DNA of 64,000 nucleotides from Halanaerobiaceae bacterium ANBcell28. GTDB lineage: Bacteria > Bacillota > Halanaerobiia > Halanaerobiales > DTU029. The notes under the pieces were generated by a model. It had not been told where the DNA came from. It searched no databases and saw nothing but the letters and a program-made list of their open reading frames with translations. Where the stretch lies: NCBI GenBank assembly GCA_037623315.1, contig JBBJJH010000003.1:62001-126000 (forward strand). The letters are read 5' to 3'. A program made the translations under genes and the position numbers. Positions 1 through 8,603 of this stretch are shown here, in pieces; within the stretch, counting starts at the first letter, position 1, and each line of letters begins with the position of its first letter.

Positions 1-1271
1 ATAAAGCAGAAGAAAGAAAGTCTTACTGGACTTATAAGCTAATGGCTGATTGTGCCCCATCTACAAGGGCGATTAGCAGTATTGGTATTCCAATCTGTGT
101 CAATATTACTGCAGAACTGCTTACTGTTGACGAAAAGATTGATGGTTGTGATGAATTTAGAACACTTATATTTGATGATGAATATGAATTTAACGTAAGC
201 GACCCTGTTCTAGGGGAAGCCCCTGCAGGTTTCAAATGGCTAAAAATTATGTCAAATGACAGATTTGAAAAAGGGGTTACTGTTCAATACAGATTAAGAC
301 TCCAGGGGAATTTTCCTGTAGGAGAAGAAGAAATAAGAGTAAAAGCAGGTCCTAATTTACTGGAATTTCAATGTGATGATTGTTATAAAGTACCTGCCTG
401 TCCTGAAGTAGGAAGACTTACAGTTGAGAAAGTTTGTGATGAAATAATAGAAGATAATCAAGTGGAGCTTAATTATGCCACACATGTAAGTAATCCTGGC
501 AATGTAAATTTTGAAAATGTTCAATTTAGTGATCGTATAACCTACAATCCAGTTAATATAACAATTGATGTAGAAGATATTAACATTTCTCCTGAAAATC
601 TTCTTGTTGATACAAGTGTCCCAGGGATTATTGATATAAGTGGAAATTTAGGAGAATTATCACCAGGCGAAAGCATAACAGTAGAATATAATATTCCAAT
701 AGGAAATATTGAAGATGCCGGACAATATATTATCAACAATACCGCAAGAGCATTAGCAAATGGTGTTGAGTCTTCAGATACATGTACACTCAACATCGAT
801 GCTGTTAGATTAGAAGGTGATAAGTGTTGTGTTGAAGGTACTGATGCAGATAGTAGAGTCTTTAGATTAATTGTAAGAAATCTTGGACACTCTCCAGAAA
901 CCAGAGTAACAATACGGGATAGATTTATAATCCCATCTGGAGTTACTATTCGTTTCAATAGTTTTGATGGCTGTTCAGCTGTCTTCGAAGGTACTAATAG
1001 ACCGGTAAACATTAATAGTGATATTACAGATAGTACTATAATAATTACCTGTTCAAATTTAACAATTCCTCAAGCTACTACAATAAACAAAAACATTAGC
1101 TACAGAATTATAGAAACTACTATGTTTAGAGAACCTGCAATAATAGAAAATACTTTAAAAGAAATTGAATTCTTAAATGTTGGGGAGCAGGTATTATTGG
1201 GTATAGATAACGTACCGGCAACAGCAAGGACTGAAGTAATTGGCACTATAGAATGTCTCCATCCATGTTGA
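1..1271 (+). CDS. DUF11-like repeat surface protein, 5' end outside window
   Basis: The reading frame is open from the first bases of the window, reading ..KAEERKSYWTYKLMADC, so the ATG at 42 is probably internal and the gene starts upstream. No Shine-Dalgarno precedes position 42. The visible part (over 420 residues) is rich in Thr, Ile, Asn and Val and has paired cysteines. It contains stretches such as VSNPGNVNFENVQFSDR and LGELSPGESITVEY, typical of DUF11 / conserved-repeat beta-sandwich domains of surface proteins. A second related unit starts near NLGHSPETRVTIRDRF. It ends in ECLHPC. No membrane anchor is visible in this part. Function beyond an extracellular or spore-surface structural role cannot be said. 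A terminator hairpin follows. Confidence 0.6.
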   Translation, partial: KAEERKSYWTYKLMADCAPSTRAISSIGIPICVNITAELLTVDEKIDGCDEFRTLIFDDEYEFNVSDPVLGEAPAGFKWLKIMSNDRFEKGVTVQYRLRLQGNFPVGEEEIRVKAGPNLLEFQCDDCYKVPACPEVGRLTVEKVCDEIIEDNQVELNYATHVSNPGNVNFENVQFSDRITYNPVNITIDVEDINISPENLLVDTSVPGIIDISGNLGELSPGESITVEYNIPIGNIEDAGQYIINNTARALANGVESSDTCTLNIDAVRLEGDKCCVEGTDADSRVFRLIVRNLGHSPETRVTIRDRFIIPSGVTIRFNSFDGCSAVFEGTNRPVNINSDITDSTIIITCSNLTIPQATTINKNISYRIIETTMFREPAIIENTLKEIEFLNVGEQVLLGIDNVPATARTEVIGTIECLHPC

Positions 1272-1342
1272 AGCACGTTTCTCTATATTACCCAGATACT
1301 GTCGGCAGAAATAATACTCCCTTAAGTAAAAGGAAGTCAAGC

Positions 1343-1380
1343 ACCAGGCTGCTTAAATATTTAAGTAGCCTGGTTTATCT
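1343..1380 (+). terminator. Intrinsic terminator after the DUF11-like gene
   Basis: A long hairpin with arms ACCAGGCT (1343-1350) and AGCCTGGT (1367-1374) and an inner cttaaa/tttaag stem is followed by TTTATCTTT. It lies between the first gene and typA, so typA is probably transcribed from its own promoter. Confidence 0.65.
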
Positions 1381-1493
1381 TTCGTCACAGGACATTTATA
1401 GGGCAATTATTTAATTATATTTTTGATAGCTATTGATTATTATGAAAAAACAATGTAAAATAGACAAGAATTAGAAAAAGAAAGGATATGCTA

Positions 1494-3308
1494 ATGATAA
1501 AAACACAAGAAATAATAAATATAGCAATCATAGCTCACGTTGATGCAGGGAAGTCAACACTGGTTGATGCCTTTTTGAACCAAAGTGGGGTATTTAGAGA
1601 AAATGAAGAAGTAGTAGATTGTGTAATGGATAGAAATGATTTAGAAAGAGAACGTGGCATTACCATCTACTCCAAAAACTGTGCCATAGAGTATGAAGGA
1701 ATCAAAATGAATATTGTTGATACACCTGGACATGCTGACTTCTCTTCAGAAGTTGAAAGGGTTATAAAAGCTGTTGATACAGCTGTTTTGATAGTAGACT
1801 CAAGTGAAGGCCCTATGCCTCAAACCAGATTTGTCTTGCAAAAGTCACTGGAATTAGGGATTAAGCCAATTCTTTTTATCAACAAAATGGACAAGAAAAA
1901 CGCTAGAGCCGAGGAAGTCACTGACATGGTTCTAGACCTATTTATTGATCTGGAAGCAGATGATCAGCAATTAGAATTCCCTATTGTTTATGGTGTTGCC
2001 AGGGATGGTATCGCTTATACTGAAGACAATTTAGATAGCCAAGACTTAAGTCCTCTATTTGAAACAATTCTGGAACATGTTGAACCTTATCCCGATTATG
2101 ATGAAGACCCTTTACAAATGCAAATATACGACCTTGATTATGACGATTATTTGGGACGTATTGGAATTGGTAGAATTTATAAAGGGAGTATAAAATCAGG
2201 AGAAACTGTTGCGGTCTCTAAAAGAGATGGTTCCATACAGAAAAATCGTATAAGTAAATTATTTAGCTATCAGGGTTTAAACAAGCTTGCTGTTGATGAA
2301 GCACATAGTGGCGATCTAGTTGCTATTGCTGGAATTGATCATATCTCTATTGGTGAAACCATTTGTAACCCAGATAATATTAATCCCATGAAAATGCTCA
2401 AAATTGAAGAACCAACTCTTTCTATGAACTTTTCAGTAAATGATTCTCCCTTCGTTGGACAAAGTGGTGATTTCTTAACTACCAGACATTTAAAAGATCG
2501 TCTGGAAAAAGAGCTGGAAGTTAATGTAGGAATAAGAGTAGAGAAAATAGAAAATAGTGATTCTTTTAAGGTCTCAGGTCGCGGTGAGCTCCATCTTTCC
2601 ATTTTACTGGAAAACATGAGACGAGAAGGTTATGAATTATCAGTTTCAAAGCCAGAAGTATTATTTCATAAAGAGAATGGCAAAGTTATGGAGCCAGTTG
2701 AAAGGGTAGTAATAGAAACACCTGAAGAATATTCAGGTACTATCATCTCCAAATTGAATCAGAGAAAAGGTCTAATGCAATCCATGAAAGCCATTAACGA
2801 TTATGTTAGACTGGAGTTTATGGTAGCAACTCGTGGTTTAATCGGTTACAAAAGTGAATTTATCAATGACACCCGTGGTGAAGGTACTCTTATCAGATCT
2901 TTTGAAAGATATGAAGAATACAAGGGTGAAATGCCAGATCGTATAAATGGTGTGCTGATATCTCAAAATCAAGGAACTGCCATGGCCTATTCTCTATTTA
3001 ACTTAAGTCAGAGAGCTACTATCTTTATCAAGCCAGGAACTGAGGTTTATGAGGGTATGATTATCGGTATGAACAGTCGTGATAACGATCTTACTGTTAA
3101 CCCCTGTAAGAATAAGAAGCTGACAAATACTAGAGCCGCAGGTTCTGATGACGCCCTTAATCTTACATCGCCAAAAATATTTACGCTTGAAGAAGCCATT
3201 GAATTTATTAGTGATGATGAACTAATAGAAATAACACCAGATGCTATCAGACTTAGAAAGAAACTGCTTAAAGAACATGAACGGGTAAAATATAATAAAA
3301 ACAAATAA
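1494..3308 (+). CDS. typA: Translational GTPase TypA/BipA
   Basis: Ribosome-associated GTPase of the EF-G superfamily, implicated in ribosome assembly and stress adaptation. G1 is AHVDAGKST, G2 lies in RERGITI, G3 is DTPGHADF and G4 is NKMD. The C-terminal TypA signature NPCKNKKLTNTRAAGSDDA is intact, and the length of about 604 residues is normal. G1 reads HVDAGKST rather than the HVDHGKTT of many TypA proteins; I believe this also occurs in clostridial TypA. An ATG exists at 1488, but the AAAGGA at 1481-1486 would sit one base from it. The ATG at 1494 has proper spacing, so I use it. Monocistronic, between two hairpin terminators. Confidence 0.95.
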   Translation: MIKTQEIINIAIIAHVDAGKSTLVDAFLNQSGVFRENEEVVDCVMDRNDLERERGITIYSKNCAIEYEGIKMNIVDTPGHADFSSEVERVIKAVDTAVLIVDSSEGPMPQTRFVLQKSLELGIKPILFINKMDKKNARAEEVTDMVLDLFIDLEADDQQLEFPIVYGVARDGIAYTEDNLDSQDLSPLFETILEHVEPYPDYDEDPLQMQIYDLDYDDYLGRIGIGRIYKGSIKSGETVAVSKRDGSIQKNRISKLFSYQGLNKLAVDEAHSGDLVAIAGIDHISIGETICNPDNINPMKMLKIEEPTLSMNFSVNDSPFVGQSGDFLTTRHLKDRLEKELEVNVGIRVEKIENSDSFKVSGRGELHLSILLENMRREGYELSVSKPEVLFHKENGKVMEPVERVVIETPEEYSGTIISKLNQRKGLMQSMKAINDYVRLEFMVATRGLIGYKSEFINDTRGEGTLIRSFERYEEYKGEMPDRINGVLISQNQGTAMAYSLFNLSQRATIFIKPGTEVYEGMIIGMNSRDNDLTVNPCKNKKLTNTRAAGSDDALNLTSPKIFTLEEAIEFISDDELIEITPDAIRLRKKLLKEHERVKYNKNK

Positions 3309-3313
3309 ATATT

Positions 3314-3361
3314 AAAAAAAGTGTCTCTATTAGAAAAATACTAATAGTAGGCACTTTTTTT
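3314..3361 (+). terminator. Intrinsic terminator of typA
   Basis: AAGTG.CT.TATTAG and CTAATA..AG.CACTT form a long stem with a short loop, followed directly by a run of seven T. Confidence 0.85.
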
Positions 3362-3459
3362 ATTCATTACATGTTAAAAATTTTTTTAATAATACACAAA
3401 AAATTACGTTTATCATATTATAAAGTAAAACTTAGATAATTACTGAAAGGAGTCTTGCT

Positions 3460-3627
3460 ATGAGCGAAGAAAGCACATTAGGTTTAAGAAGAAGACGCCC
3501 ATGTCATCCTAAAAGAACAGATCGTTGTACAGCGCATTTTGATCAAGTTTTAGAATGTGAATTTGCTGTAACTTTTGTTGTAGAAATACCCGATGTTGAG
3601 CTTTTAAATGTTACTTGCGCGGAATAA
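3460..3627 (+). CDS. Small Cys-containing protein, 55 aa
   Basis: A short ORF, ATG at 3460 and TAA at 3625-3627, is preceded by a good Shine-Dalgarno (GAAAGGAG, 3445-3452). The product begins MSEESTLGLRRRRPCH, has a basic Arg/Lys N-terminus, and ends with a hydrophobic beta-like stretch (CEFAVTFVVEIPDVELL) plus VTCAE. It has four cysteines and no signal peptide or membrane helix. I do not recognise the family. The VTCAE end and Cys spacing recall small exosporium or surface structural proteins, and the neighbouring genes at 1-1271 and 3753 are also of unknown or surface type. It sits alone between terminators. Confidence 0.6.
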   Translation: MSEESTLGLRRRRPCHPKRTDRCTAHFDQVLECEFAVTFVVEIPDVELLNVTCAE

Positions 3628-3680
3628 GTTTTTATTGAATATTATAATTCAGCTCTAATTTTATTTTTAATTACTATTTT

Positions 3681-3720
3681 AAATTCCATCTAAATTAGAT
3701 CTAGTTTAGATGGAATTTCC
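3681..3720 (+). terminator. Intrinsic terminator after the 55-aa gene
   Basis: AAATTCCATCTAAA (3681-3694) pairs perfectly with TTTAGATGGAATTT (3705-3718), and the second arm ends in T residues. The flanking A and T runs could let it act on both strands. Confidence 0.7.
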
Positions 3721-3752
3721 TTCATTAAAAACTAATATAAAGGAGTTTTTTT

Positions 3753-4235
3753 ATGAAAGTAGAATATTTAATCCTTGGAATACTTTTAGGAACTCAGTTA
3801 CCTAAACTGATAAATGTACATAAAAAAGAGGAAGAAATGGAATTTGCTGATACACAATATAATAATAATAAAATAATTAAAACTGTAAAATTTAAAAAAC
3901 AGTTTAAAATTACTAAAGACTCACCTAAAATGCTGAAACCTGAAGATATTTCAATCAATGTAGGACCAAAAAACCCTGGTGAAAAAAAAGCAAATTCTCA
4001 TCTTTTGTCAACTTTATGGGCATATTTTCAAGCATATCAGATGGGATTACTTGAAGAAGATAATTCTATTCCCTGGGAAGGAATATCTAAAGAAAGAATT
4101 GAGAGTAGTCAAGAAGAAAATCCCTGGTATTCTTTCTTAAGTAATATAGTAGATGATGAATTACCCCAATGGATTAGAAATCCAGAAGAGATTAAAAAAA
4201 GAACCATTGATGTTTGCAGGCTTATTAATTCATAA
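3753..4235 (+). CDS. Hypothetical protein with N-terminal hydrophobic segment, 160 aa
   Basis: Clear Shine-Dalgarno (AAGGAG, about 3741) seven to eight bases before the ATG. The first 18 residues (MKVEYLILGILLGTQLPK) are hydrophobic and could be a short membrane anchor. The rest is hydrophilic with a Trp-containing C-terminal half (NPWYSFLSNIV, ELPQWIRNPEEIKK). No family is recognised. It has its own terminator hairpin and stands alone, convergent with the hydrogenase operon. Confidence 0.65.
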   Translation: MKVEYLILGILLGTQLPKLINVHKKEEEMEFADTQYNNNKIIKTVKFKKQFKITKDSPKMLKPEDISINVGPKNPGEKKANSHLLSTLWAYFQAYQMGLLEEDNSIPWEGISKERIESSQEENPWYSFLSNIVDDELPQWIRNPEEIKKRTIDVCRLINS

Positions 4236-4244
4236 TTATATCGA

Positions 4245-4276
4245 TAGAACCCTATTAAATGAATCAATAGGGTTCT
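4245..4276 (+). terminator. Hairpin terminator, convergent intergenic
   Basis: AGAACCCTATT and AATAGGGTTCT flank a 10-nt loop and are followed by moderately T-rich DNA. It separates the 160-aa gene from the oppositely directed hydA. Confidence 0.6.
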
Positions 4277-4325
4277 TATCCTGTTTATCTTTATATTATA
4301 GTTTTTATTTTCAATTTATATTTTT

Positions 4326-6092
4326 CTATTTCACTAATTCATGAGGGCTTTCTCCATACATAGGCCTCTCTGTATAAGAACTATGGAACAACTCGCAGGA
4401 TCTTTCGCCCATTGGTTCACCTAAAAACTCATTATATAGCTTTTGAATCCAGGGGTTATCATGGGATGTTTTTACATCCGTTTGTTCATCTGCAGCAAAC
4501 AAAGCCTTGCCTCTTTCATTTCCAGCTTCCACCTGCATATACCAATCATCCTTATAACTATATATTGGTTGTCCCCCTCCACCAACACATCCTGAAGGAC
4601 AGGCCATTATTTCAATAAGATGATATTCAACTTCACCTTCTAGAACCCTATCAATTAAATGTCTGGCATTACCAAGTCCTCTGGCAACTCCAAATCTAAG
4701 GATTTCACCATTAATATCCAGCTCAATTTCTTTCCAGCTATCTGTTCTGATAGCCTTATACTGAAAATCTTTCATTTTTTCCCCTGTCATCTTTTCATAA
4801 ACTGTTCGAAGAGTTGCTTCCATCACACCACCACCAGCACCAAATATAACTCCAGCACCGCTGGCAGAACCCATAGGTTCATCATAGTCACTATCAGCTA
4901 ATTTACTTAAATCTATCCCAGCCTGCTTGATTAGTTGCCCTAATTCTCTACTTGTAAGTACAGCATCTACTGCCTGCATATCTTTAACTTTCATTTCAGG
5001 ACGACGGGCTTCAAACTTCTTAGCTATACAGGGCATTGTGGATACACAAAAAATATTTTTGGGATCTATTCCTGCCTGTTCTGCATAATATGTTTTTGAT
5101 AAAGCTCCAAAAACCTGTTGTGGAGAACGAACTGTTGAAAGATGAGGTAATAATTCATGATAATAATTTTCAGCAAATTTCACCCATCCAGGACAGCAGG
5201 AAGTAAACTGTGGAAGCCTCTTCTTCTCTTTCAATCTATGTATAAATTCAGCACCTTCCTCCATTACAACTACATCTGCACCAAAACAGTCATCAAATAC
5301 TTTATCAAATCCTAGCTTTTTTAAAGCTGTTACAACTTTGCCAGTAACTAAAGTACCAATATCCAGACCAAACATTTCACCTAGAGATACCCTTATTGCA
5401 GGAGCTGTTTGTATGAGAACATGTTTTTCAGGATCTATTAGAGCTTCCCAAACTAATTCTGTATCCTGACGCTGTTCATGTATTGCACCAGTAGGACAGG
5501 ATAAAATACATTGACCACAATAAGTACAGGGAGTATCTATTTGACTATCATTCATAGCAGGGGCAGCAAAAGAATTAAATCCTCTCTCATTAACATCATA
5601 AATACCTGCTGTCACCACTTTTTTACATACCGTAATACACCTTCTACACATTATACATTTTTCCGGGTCTCTAACTATCGAAGGTGATAAATCATCAATT
5701 GGCAATTCCCTGCGATCTCCTGAGTATTTTAACTCCCTAATATCATATTCTTTTGCAAGACTTTGTAACTCACAATTTTGATTTGCAATACATGTTAGAC
5801 AGGTAAAGGGATGATCTGATAGTAAGAGTTCTATCATTTGTTTTCTAGCTTTGATTACTCTAGGTGTAGATGTTTTTATCTTCATTCCTTCTTGAACATC
5901 ACTTATACAGGCAGGGCGCAATACAGGGTCATCTTCTACTTCAACCAAACATACTCTACAGGAACCTTCAACATTTATATCTTTTAGATAACATAATGTT
6001 GGAATTTCAATGCCTATAGACTTAGTTGCATCAAGTATAGAACTCCCTTCATCTATTTCTAGTTCCTGACCATCTATCTCAATTTTTACCAT
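4326..6092 (-). CDS. hydA: [FeFe]-hydrogenase catalytic subunit HydA/HndD
   Basis: Catalytic subunit of a cytoplasmic trimeric NAD(P)-linked [FeFe]-hydrogenase that evolves or oxidises H2. Domains in order are: plant-type [2Fe-2S] (Cys34, 45, 48, 62); the His-Cys3 [4Fe-4S] site (His94, Cys98, 101, 107); two ferredoxin-type clusters (CIMCRRCITVC near 146-156 and CTYCGQCILSC near 189-199); then the H-domain. All three H-cluster signatures are intact: TSCCPGW at 297-303 including the proton-relay cysteine, MPCIAKKFE near 353, and MACPSGCVGGGGQP near 497-510. Length 588 is normal for an M3-type enzyme. Last gene of hydC-hydB-hydA. It carries no visible defect, so catalysis should be intact. Confidence 0.97.
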   Translation of the reverse strand: MVKIEIDGQELEIDEGSSILDATKSIGIEIPTLCYLKDINVEGSCRVCLVEVEDDPVLRPACISDVQEGMKIKTSTPRVIKARKQMIELLLSDHPFTCLTCIANQNCELQSLAKEYDIRELKYSGDRRELPIDDLSPSIVRDPEKCIMCRRCITVCKKVVTAGIYDVNERGFNSFAAPAMNDSQIDTPCTYCGQCILSCPTGAIHEQRQDTELVWEALIDPEKHVLIQTAPAIRVSLGEMFGLDIGTLVTGKVVTALKKLGFDKVFDDCFGADVVVMEEGAEFIHRLKEKKRLPQFTSCCPGWVKFAENYYHELLPHLSTVRSPQQVFGALSKTYYAEQAGIDPKNIFCVSTMPCIAKKFEARRPEMKVKDMQAVDAVLTSRELGQLIKQAGIDLSKLADSDYDEPMGSASGAGVIFGAGGGVMEATLRTVYEKMTGEKMKDFQYKAIRTDSWKEIELDINGEILRFGVARGLGNARHLIDRVLEGEVEYHLIEIMACPSGCVGGGGQPIYSYKDDWYMQVEAGNERGKALFAADEQTDVKTSHDNPWIQKLYNEFLGEPMGERSCELFHSSYTERPMYGESPHELVK

Positions 6093-6134
6093 AAAAGAAA
6101 TCTCCTTTCAATCATTATTTATGGCTTATATGGC

Positions 6135-7823
6135 TTATTTTGCTTCTTTAGATTCTTTAGCTTTAGCTTTATTATTTTTATTTTTTCTAAGCATTAAATT
6201 TTCACATACGCCGGCGGGACAAATCCTATCTTTAATATGTGCTTCATACTCTTGACGAAAATTTTTCAATGTACTCAAAACTGGATTTGGAGCAGATAAA
6301 CCTAAGCCACATAAAGAACTTTGTTTTAACAGCTTTGATAAATCTATTAATCTATCAATATCTTCAATCTCTCCTTCACCATTTACAATTCGATTCAAAA
6401 TCTCCAGCATTCTTTTAGTGCCTATTCTACAGGGAGTACATTTGCCACAGGACTCATCCTGAGTAAAATCCAGATAATATCTTGCAATATCAACCATACA
6501 GGTTTCATTATCCATAATCACCAGACCACCAGAGCCCATCATAGCTCCAATTTCCAGTAGTGAATCATATTCTAAAGGCAAGTCCAATTCTTTCTCTGTT
6601 AATACACCTCCAGAAGGACCCCCTATCTGTGCTGCCTTAAAGCCTTTTTCTTCTGCAATACCTCCACCTAAATCATATATAATTGATCTTAGAGTAGTAC
6701 CCATAGGTACTTCAATTAATCCTGTATGATTTATATCTCCTGCTAAAGCGAAAACCTTGGTACCTTTACTATCATCTGTGCCATATTGACTAAACCATTC
6801 TCCACCTTTTAGAATAATTGTTGGTATATTAGCAAAAGTCTCTACATTATTAATTAATGTAGGTTTATTCCATAATCCCTTTTCAGCAGGAAAAGGTGGT
6901 TTTGCTCGTGGTTCTCCTCTTTGCCCTTGAATGGAGTGAATCAAAGCAGTTTCTTCACCACATACAAAAGCACCTGCACCTATACTTATTTCTAGATCAA
7001 AATCAAATCCAGAATCAAAAATATTTTCACCAATGGCTCCAAAATCTCTAGCATACTTAATTGCAGCTTCTAGTCTTCGAACTGCCATAGGGTATTCAGC
7101 TCGAATATATACATATCCCTGCCTTGAGCCGATAACATAGGCAGCAATAATCATTGCTTCTATTACCAGATGAGGGTTCCCTTCCATAATACTTCTATCC
7201 ATAAATGCCCCGGGGTCCCCTTCATCAGCATTACAGATAACGTATTTTGTTCCCTTATCATCTCTTATTTCAGCATTTCTAGTCATTTCCCATTTTAGAC
7301 CTGTGGGAAATCCTCCTCCGCCTCTTCCCCTTAATCCTGACTTTTTAACTTCTTCTAAAACCTCTTCAGGACTCATATCATGAAGAACTTTGGCCAGAGC
7401 AACATACCCTCCCTGGTGAATATAATCTTCAACCCTAACAGGATCTATTTTGCCACAATTACGTAAAGCTATTTTTGTTTGATTTTCAAAAAAAGATATC
7501 TCGTTCAAAGTCTTCAACTTTTCCCCTGTCTCAGGACTCTGGTATAAAAATTCTTCTACTGTATTCCCATTAATAAAATCTTCATTGACAATTCTTCTAG
7601 CAGCATCTGGATTAAGATTAACATAAAAAACATCACCAGGATCTATAATTAGTAATGGACCAAAATCACAACTACCACTACATCCTGTTTCAATTATTTT
7701 ATAATTATCTTTTAAATTTTGCTTCTCTAACTCATCAGATAATGCATTCTTTAATTCCTCAGCATCTGCAGAAGTACAGGCTGCACCAGAACATACAAGT
7801 AACTTAATTCTCTCGTCTGCCAA
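6135..7823 (-). CDS. hydB: Hydrogenase NuoF-like flavoprotein subunit HydB, lacking C-terminal ferredoxin domain
   Basis: Flavin subunit that exchanges electrons between NAD(P)H and the Fe-S chain. The N-terminal thioredoxin-like [2Fe-2S] domain has Cys11, 16, 48 and 52. The NuoF core has the FMN/NADH glycine-rich loop (GLRGRGGGGFPTGLKWE, about 163-179) and the [4Fe-4S] ligands ESCGKCTPC (459-465) with SSLCGLG (505). After KDRICPAGVC the protein ends in a short Lys/Ala-rich tail (KNKNNKAKAKESKEAK). The usual C-terminal 2[4Fe-4S] ferredoxin domain of HydB/HndC (normally about 600-625 aa) is absent. Only 42 bases separate its stop from hydA, so the domain is not hidden by a frameshift. Confidence 0.95.
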   Translation of the reverse strand: MADERIKLLVCSGAACTSADAEELKNALSDELEKQNLKDNYKIIETGCSGSCDFGPLLIIDPGDVFYVNLNPDAARRIVNEDFINGNTVEEFLYQSPETGEKLKTLNEISFFENQTKIALRNCGKIDPVRVEDYIHQGGYVALAKVLHDMSPEEVLEEVKKSGLRGRGGGGFPTGLKWEMTRNAEIRDDKGTKYVICNADEGDPGAFMDRSIMEGNPHLVIEAMIIAAYVIGSRQGYVYIRAEYPMAVRRLEAAIKYARDFGAIGENIFDSGFDFDLEISIGAGAFVCGEETALIHSIQGQRGEPRAKPPFPAEKGLWNKPTLINNVETFANIPTIILKGGEWFSQYGTDDSKGTKVFALAGDINHTGLIEVPMGTTLRSIIYDLGGGIAEEKGFKAAQIGGPSGGVLTEKELDLPLEYDSLLEIGAMMGSGGLVIMDNETCMVDIARYYLDFTQDESCGKCTPCRIGTKRMLEILNRIVNGEGEIEDIDRLIDLSKLLKQSSLCGLGLSAPNPVLSTLKNFRQEYEAHIKDRICPAGVCENLMLRKNKNNKAKAKESKEAK

Positions 7824-7879
7824 TATCTATACTCCTTTCTCAAATAATAAAGGTTTTCTTCTGCGAAGTTTGAGTAAAA

Positions 7880-8398
7880 TTACTCATACTTTTTTATAAT
7901 TTCTAAGATTTCTTCCCCTTTTACTTTACCATGAATATCATCTCCTATATTAATAACGGGCGCTAGACTACAGGCACCTATACAGCGAGTTGTTTCAATA
8001 GTAAATTTGCCATCTTCAGTAATCTCTCCTGGTTCTATTTTTAATTCTTCTTTCAAAATTTTTAATATTTCTTCAGAACCTTTTACATAGCAGGCTGTTC
8101 CCATACAAATTTCAATTGTATATTTCCCTCTTTTCTCCATATTAAAGAGAGAATAAAAACTAACTACACCATATACTTCAGCTAAGGGGATACCTAGACT
8201 CTTAGCTACGTATATTTGAACTTCCCTGGGAAGGTGCCCAAAAATCTTCTGTGCTTGATGTAAAATTGTTATTAACGAGCCTTCTTTTTCCTTATACTCC
8301 TGAATGACATTCTTTAGTTCTTCATATTTATCTTTATCAAGATTTTTTTCTTCTTTAGTTTGGGTATTTTTCTCTTGATATTGTTTTTCTACTTTCAA
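7880..8398 (-). CDS. hydC: Hydrogenase NuoE-like [2Fe-2S] subunit HydC/HndA
   Basis: Small electron-transfer subunit. The thioredoxin-like [2Fe-2S] ligands are in ICMGTACYVKG and TTRCIGACSLAP, and a helical NuoE N-terminal region (SLITILHQAQKIFGHLP) is present. First gene of the hydCBA operon. An ATG exists at 8416, but the sequence following it is itself AAAGGAG, a strong Shine-Dalgarno 8 bases before a TTG at 8398. I therefore take TTG (protein starting (M)KVEKQYQEK) as the start; the longer form would add MKGVNF. Confidence 0.93.
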   Translation of the reverse strand: MKVEKQYQEKNTQTKEEKNLDKDKYEELKNVIQEYKEKEGSLITILHQAQKIFGHLPREVQIYVAKSLGIPLAEVYGVVSFYSLFNMEKRGKYTIEICMGTACYVKGSEEILKILKEELKIEPGEITEDGKFTIETTRCIGACSLAPVINIGDDIHGKVKGEEILEIIKKYE

Positions 8399-8444
8399 AA
8401 AATTAACTCCTTTCATAATTAATTTAGGAATTTAGGCAAAATAT

Positions 8445-8486
8445 ATTCATCTGAGAGCTAACTGCCACTAAGAACTCACTTTATTA
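8445..8486. mobile_element. Deletion derivative of the 60.3-kb IS605-like element
   Basis: The first 19 bases (GAGAGCTAACTGCCACTAA, 8453-8471) equal the left end of the element at 60304. They join directly to GAACTCACTTTATTA, which equals its right end (60495-60509). The junction is the ACTAA shared by both internal edges of the long copy, as expected for a microhomology deletion. Weaker similarity extends left to 8445 (ATTCATC versus ATTTATC). It lies in the leader region of hydCBA. Confidence 0.55.
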
Positions 8487-8546
8487 ATTTTAATACAATT
8501 AGTATATACAAAAGGAAATAAAGCATACAAAAAGAAAATAAGACAT

Positions 8547-8583
8547 AAAAAGAAGACTCCTCATCATTTTGAGAAGTCTTTTA
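8547..8583 (-). terminator. Intrinsic terminator of the peroxiredoxin gene
   Basis: Read on the minus strand, AAGACTTCTC, a loop AAAATGAT and GAGGAGTCTT are followed by CTTTTTAT. Confidence 0.75.
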
Positions 8584-8603
8584 TTAAGTAAATTATTCAA
8601 ATA

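Noticed and set aside
1488-3308. TypA as a tetracycline-resistance ribosomal protection protein because of HVDAGKST
   Set aside because: The C-terminal TypA signature NPCKNKKLTNTRAAGSDDA and overall length fit TypA, not TetM.
6093-6134. Frameshift hiding the missing HydB ferredoxin domain
   Set aside because: Only 42 bp separate hydB and hydA, and about 70 codons would be needed.
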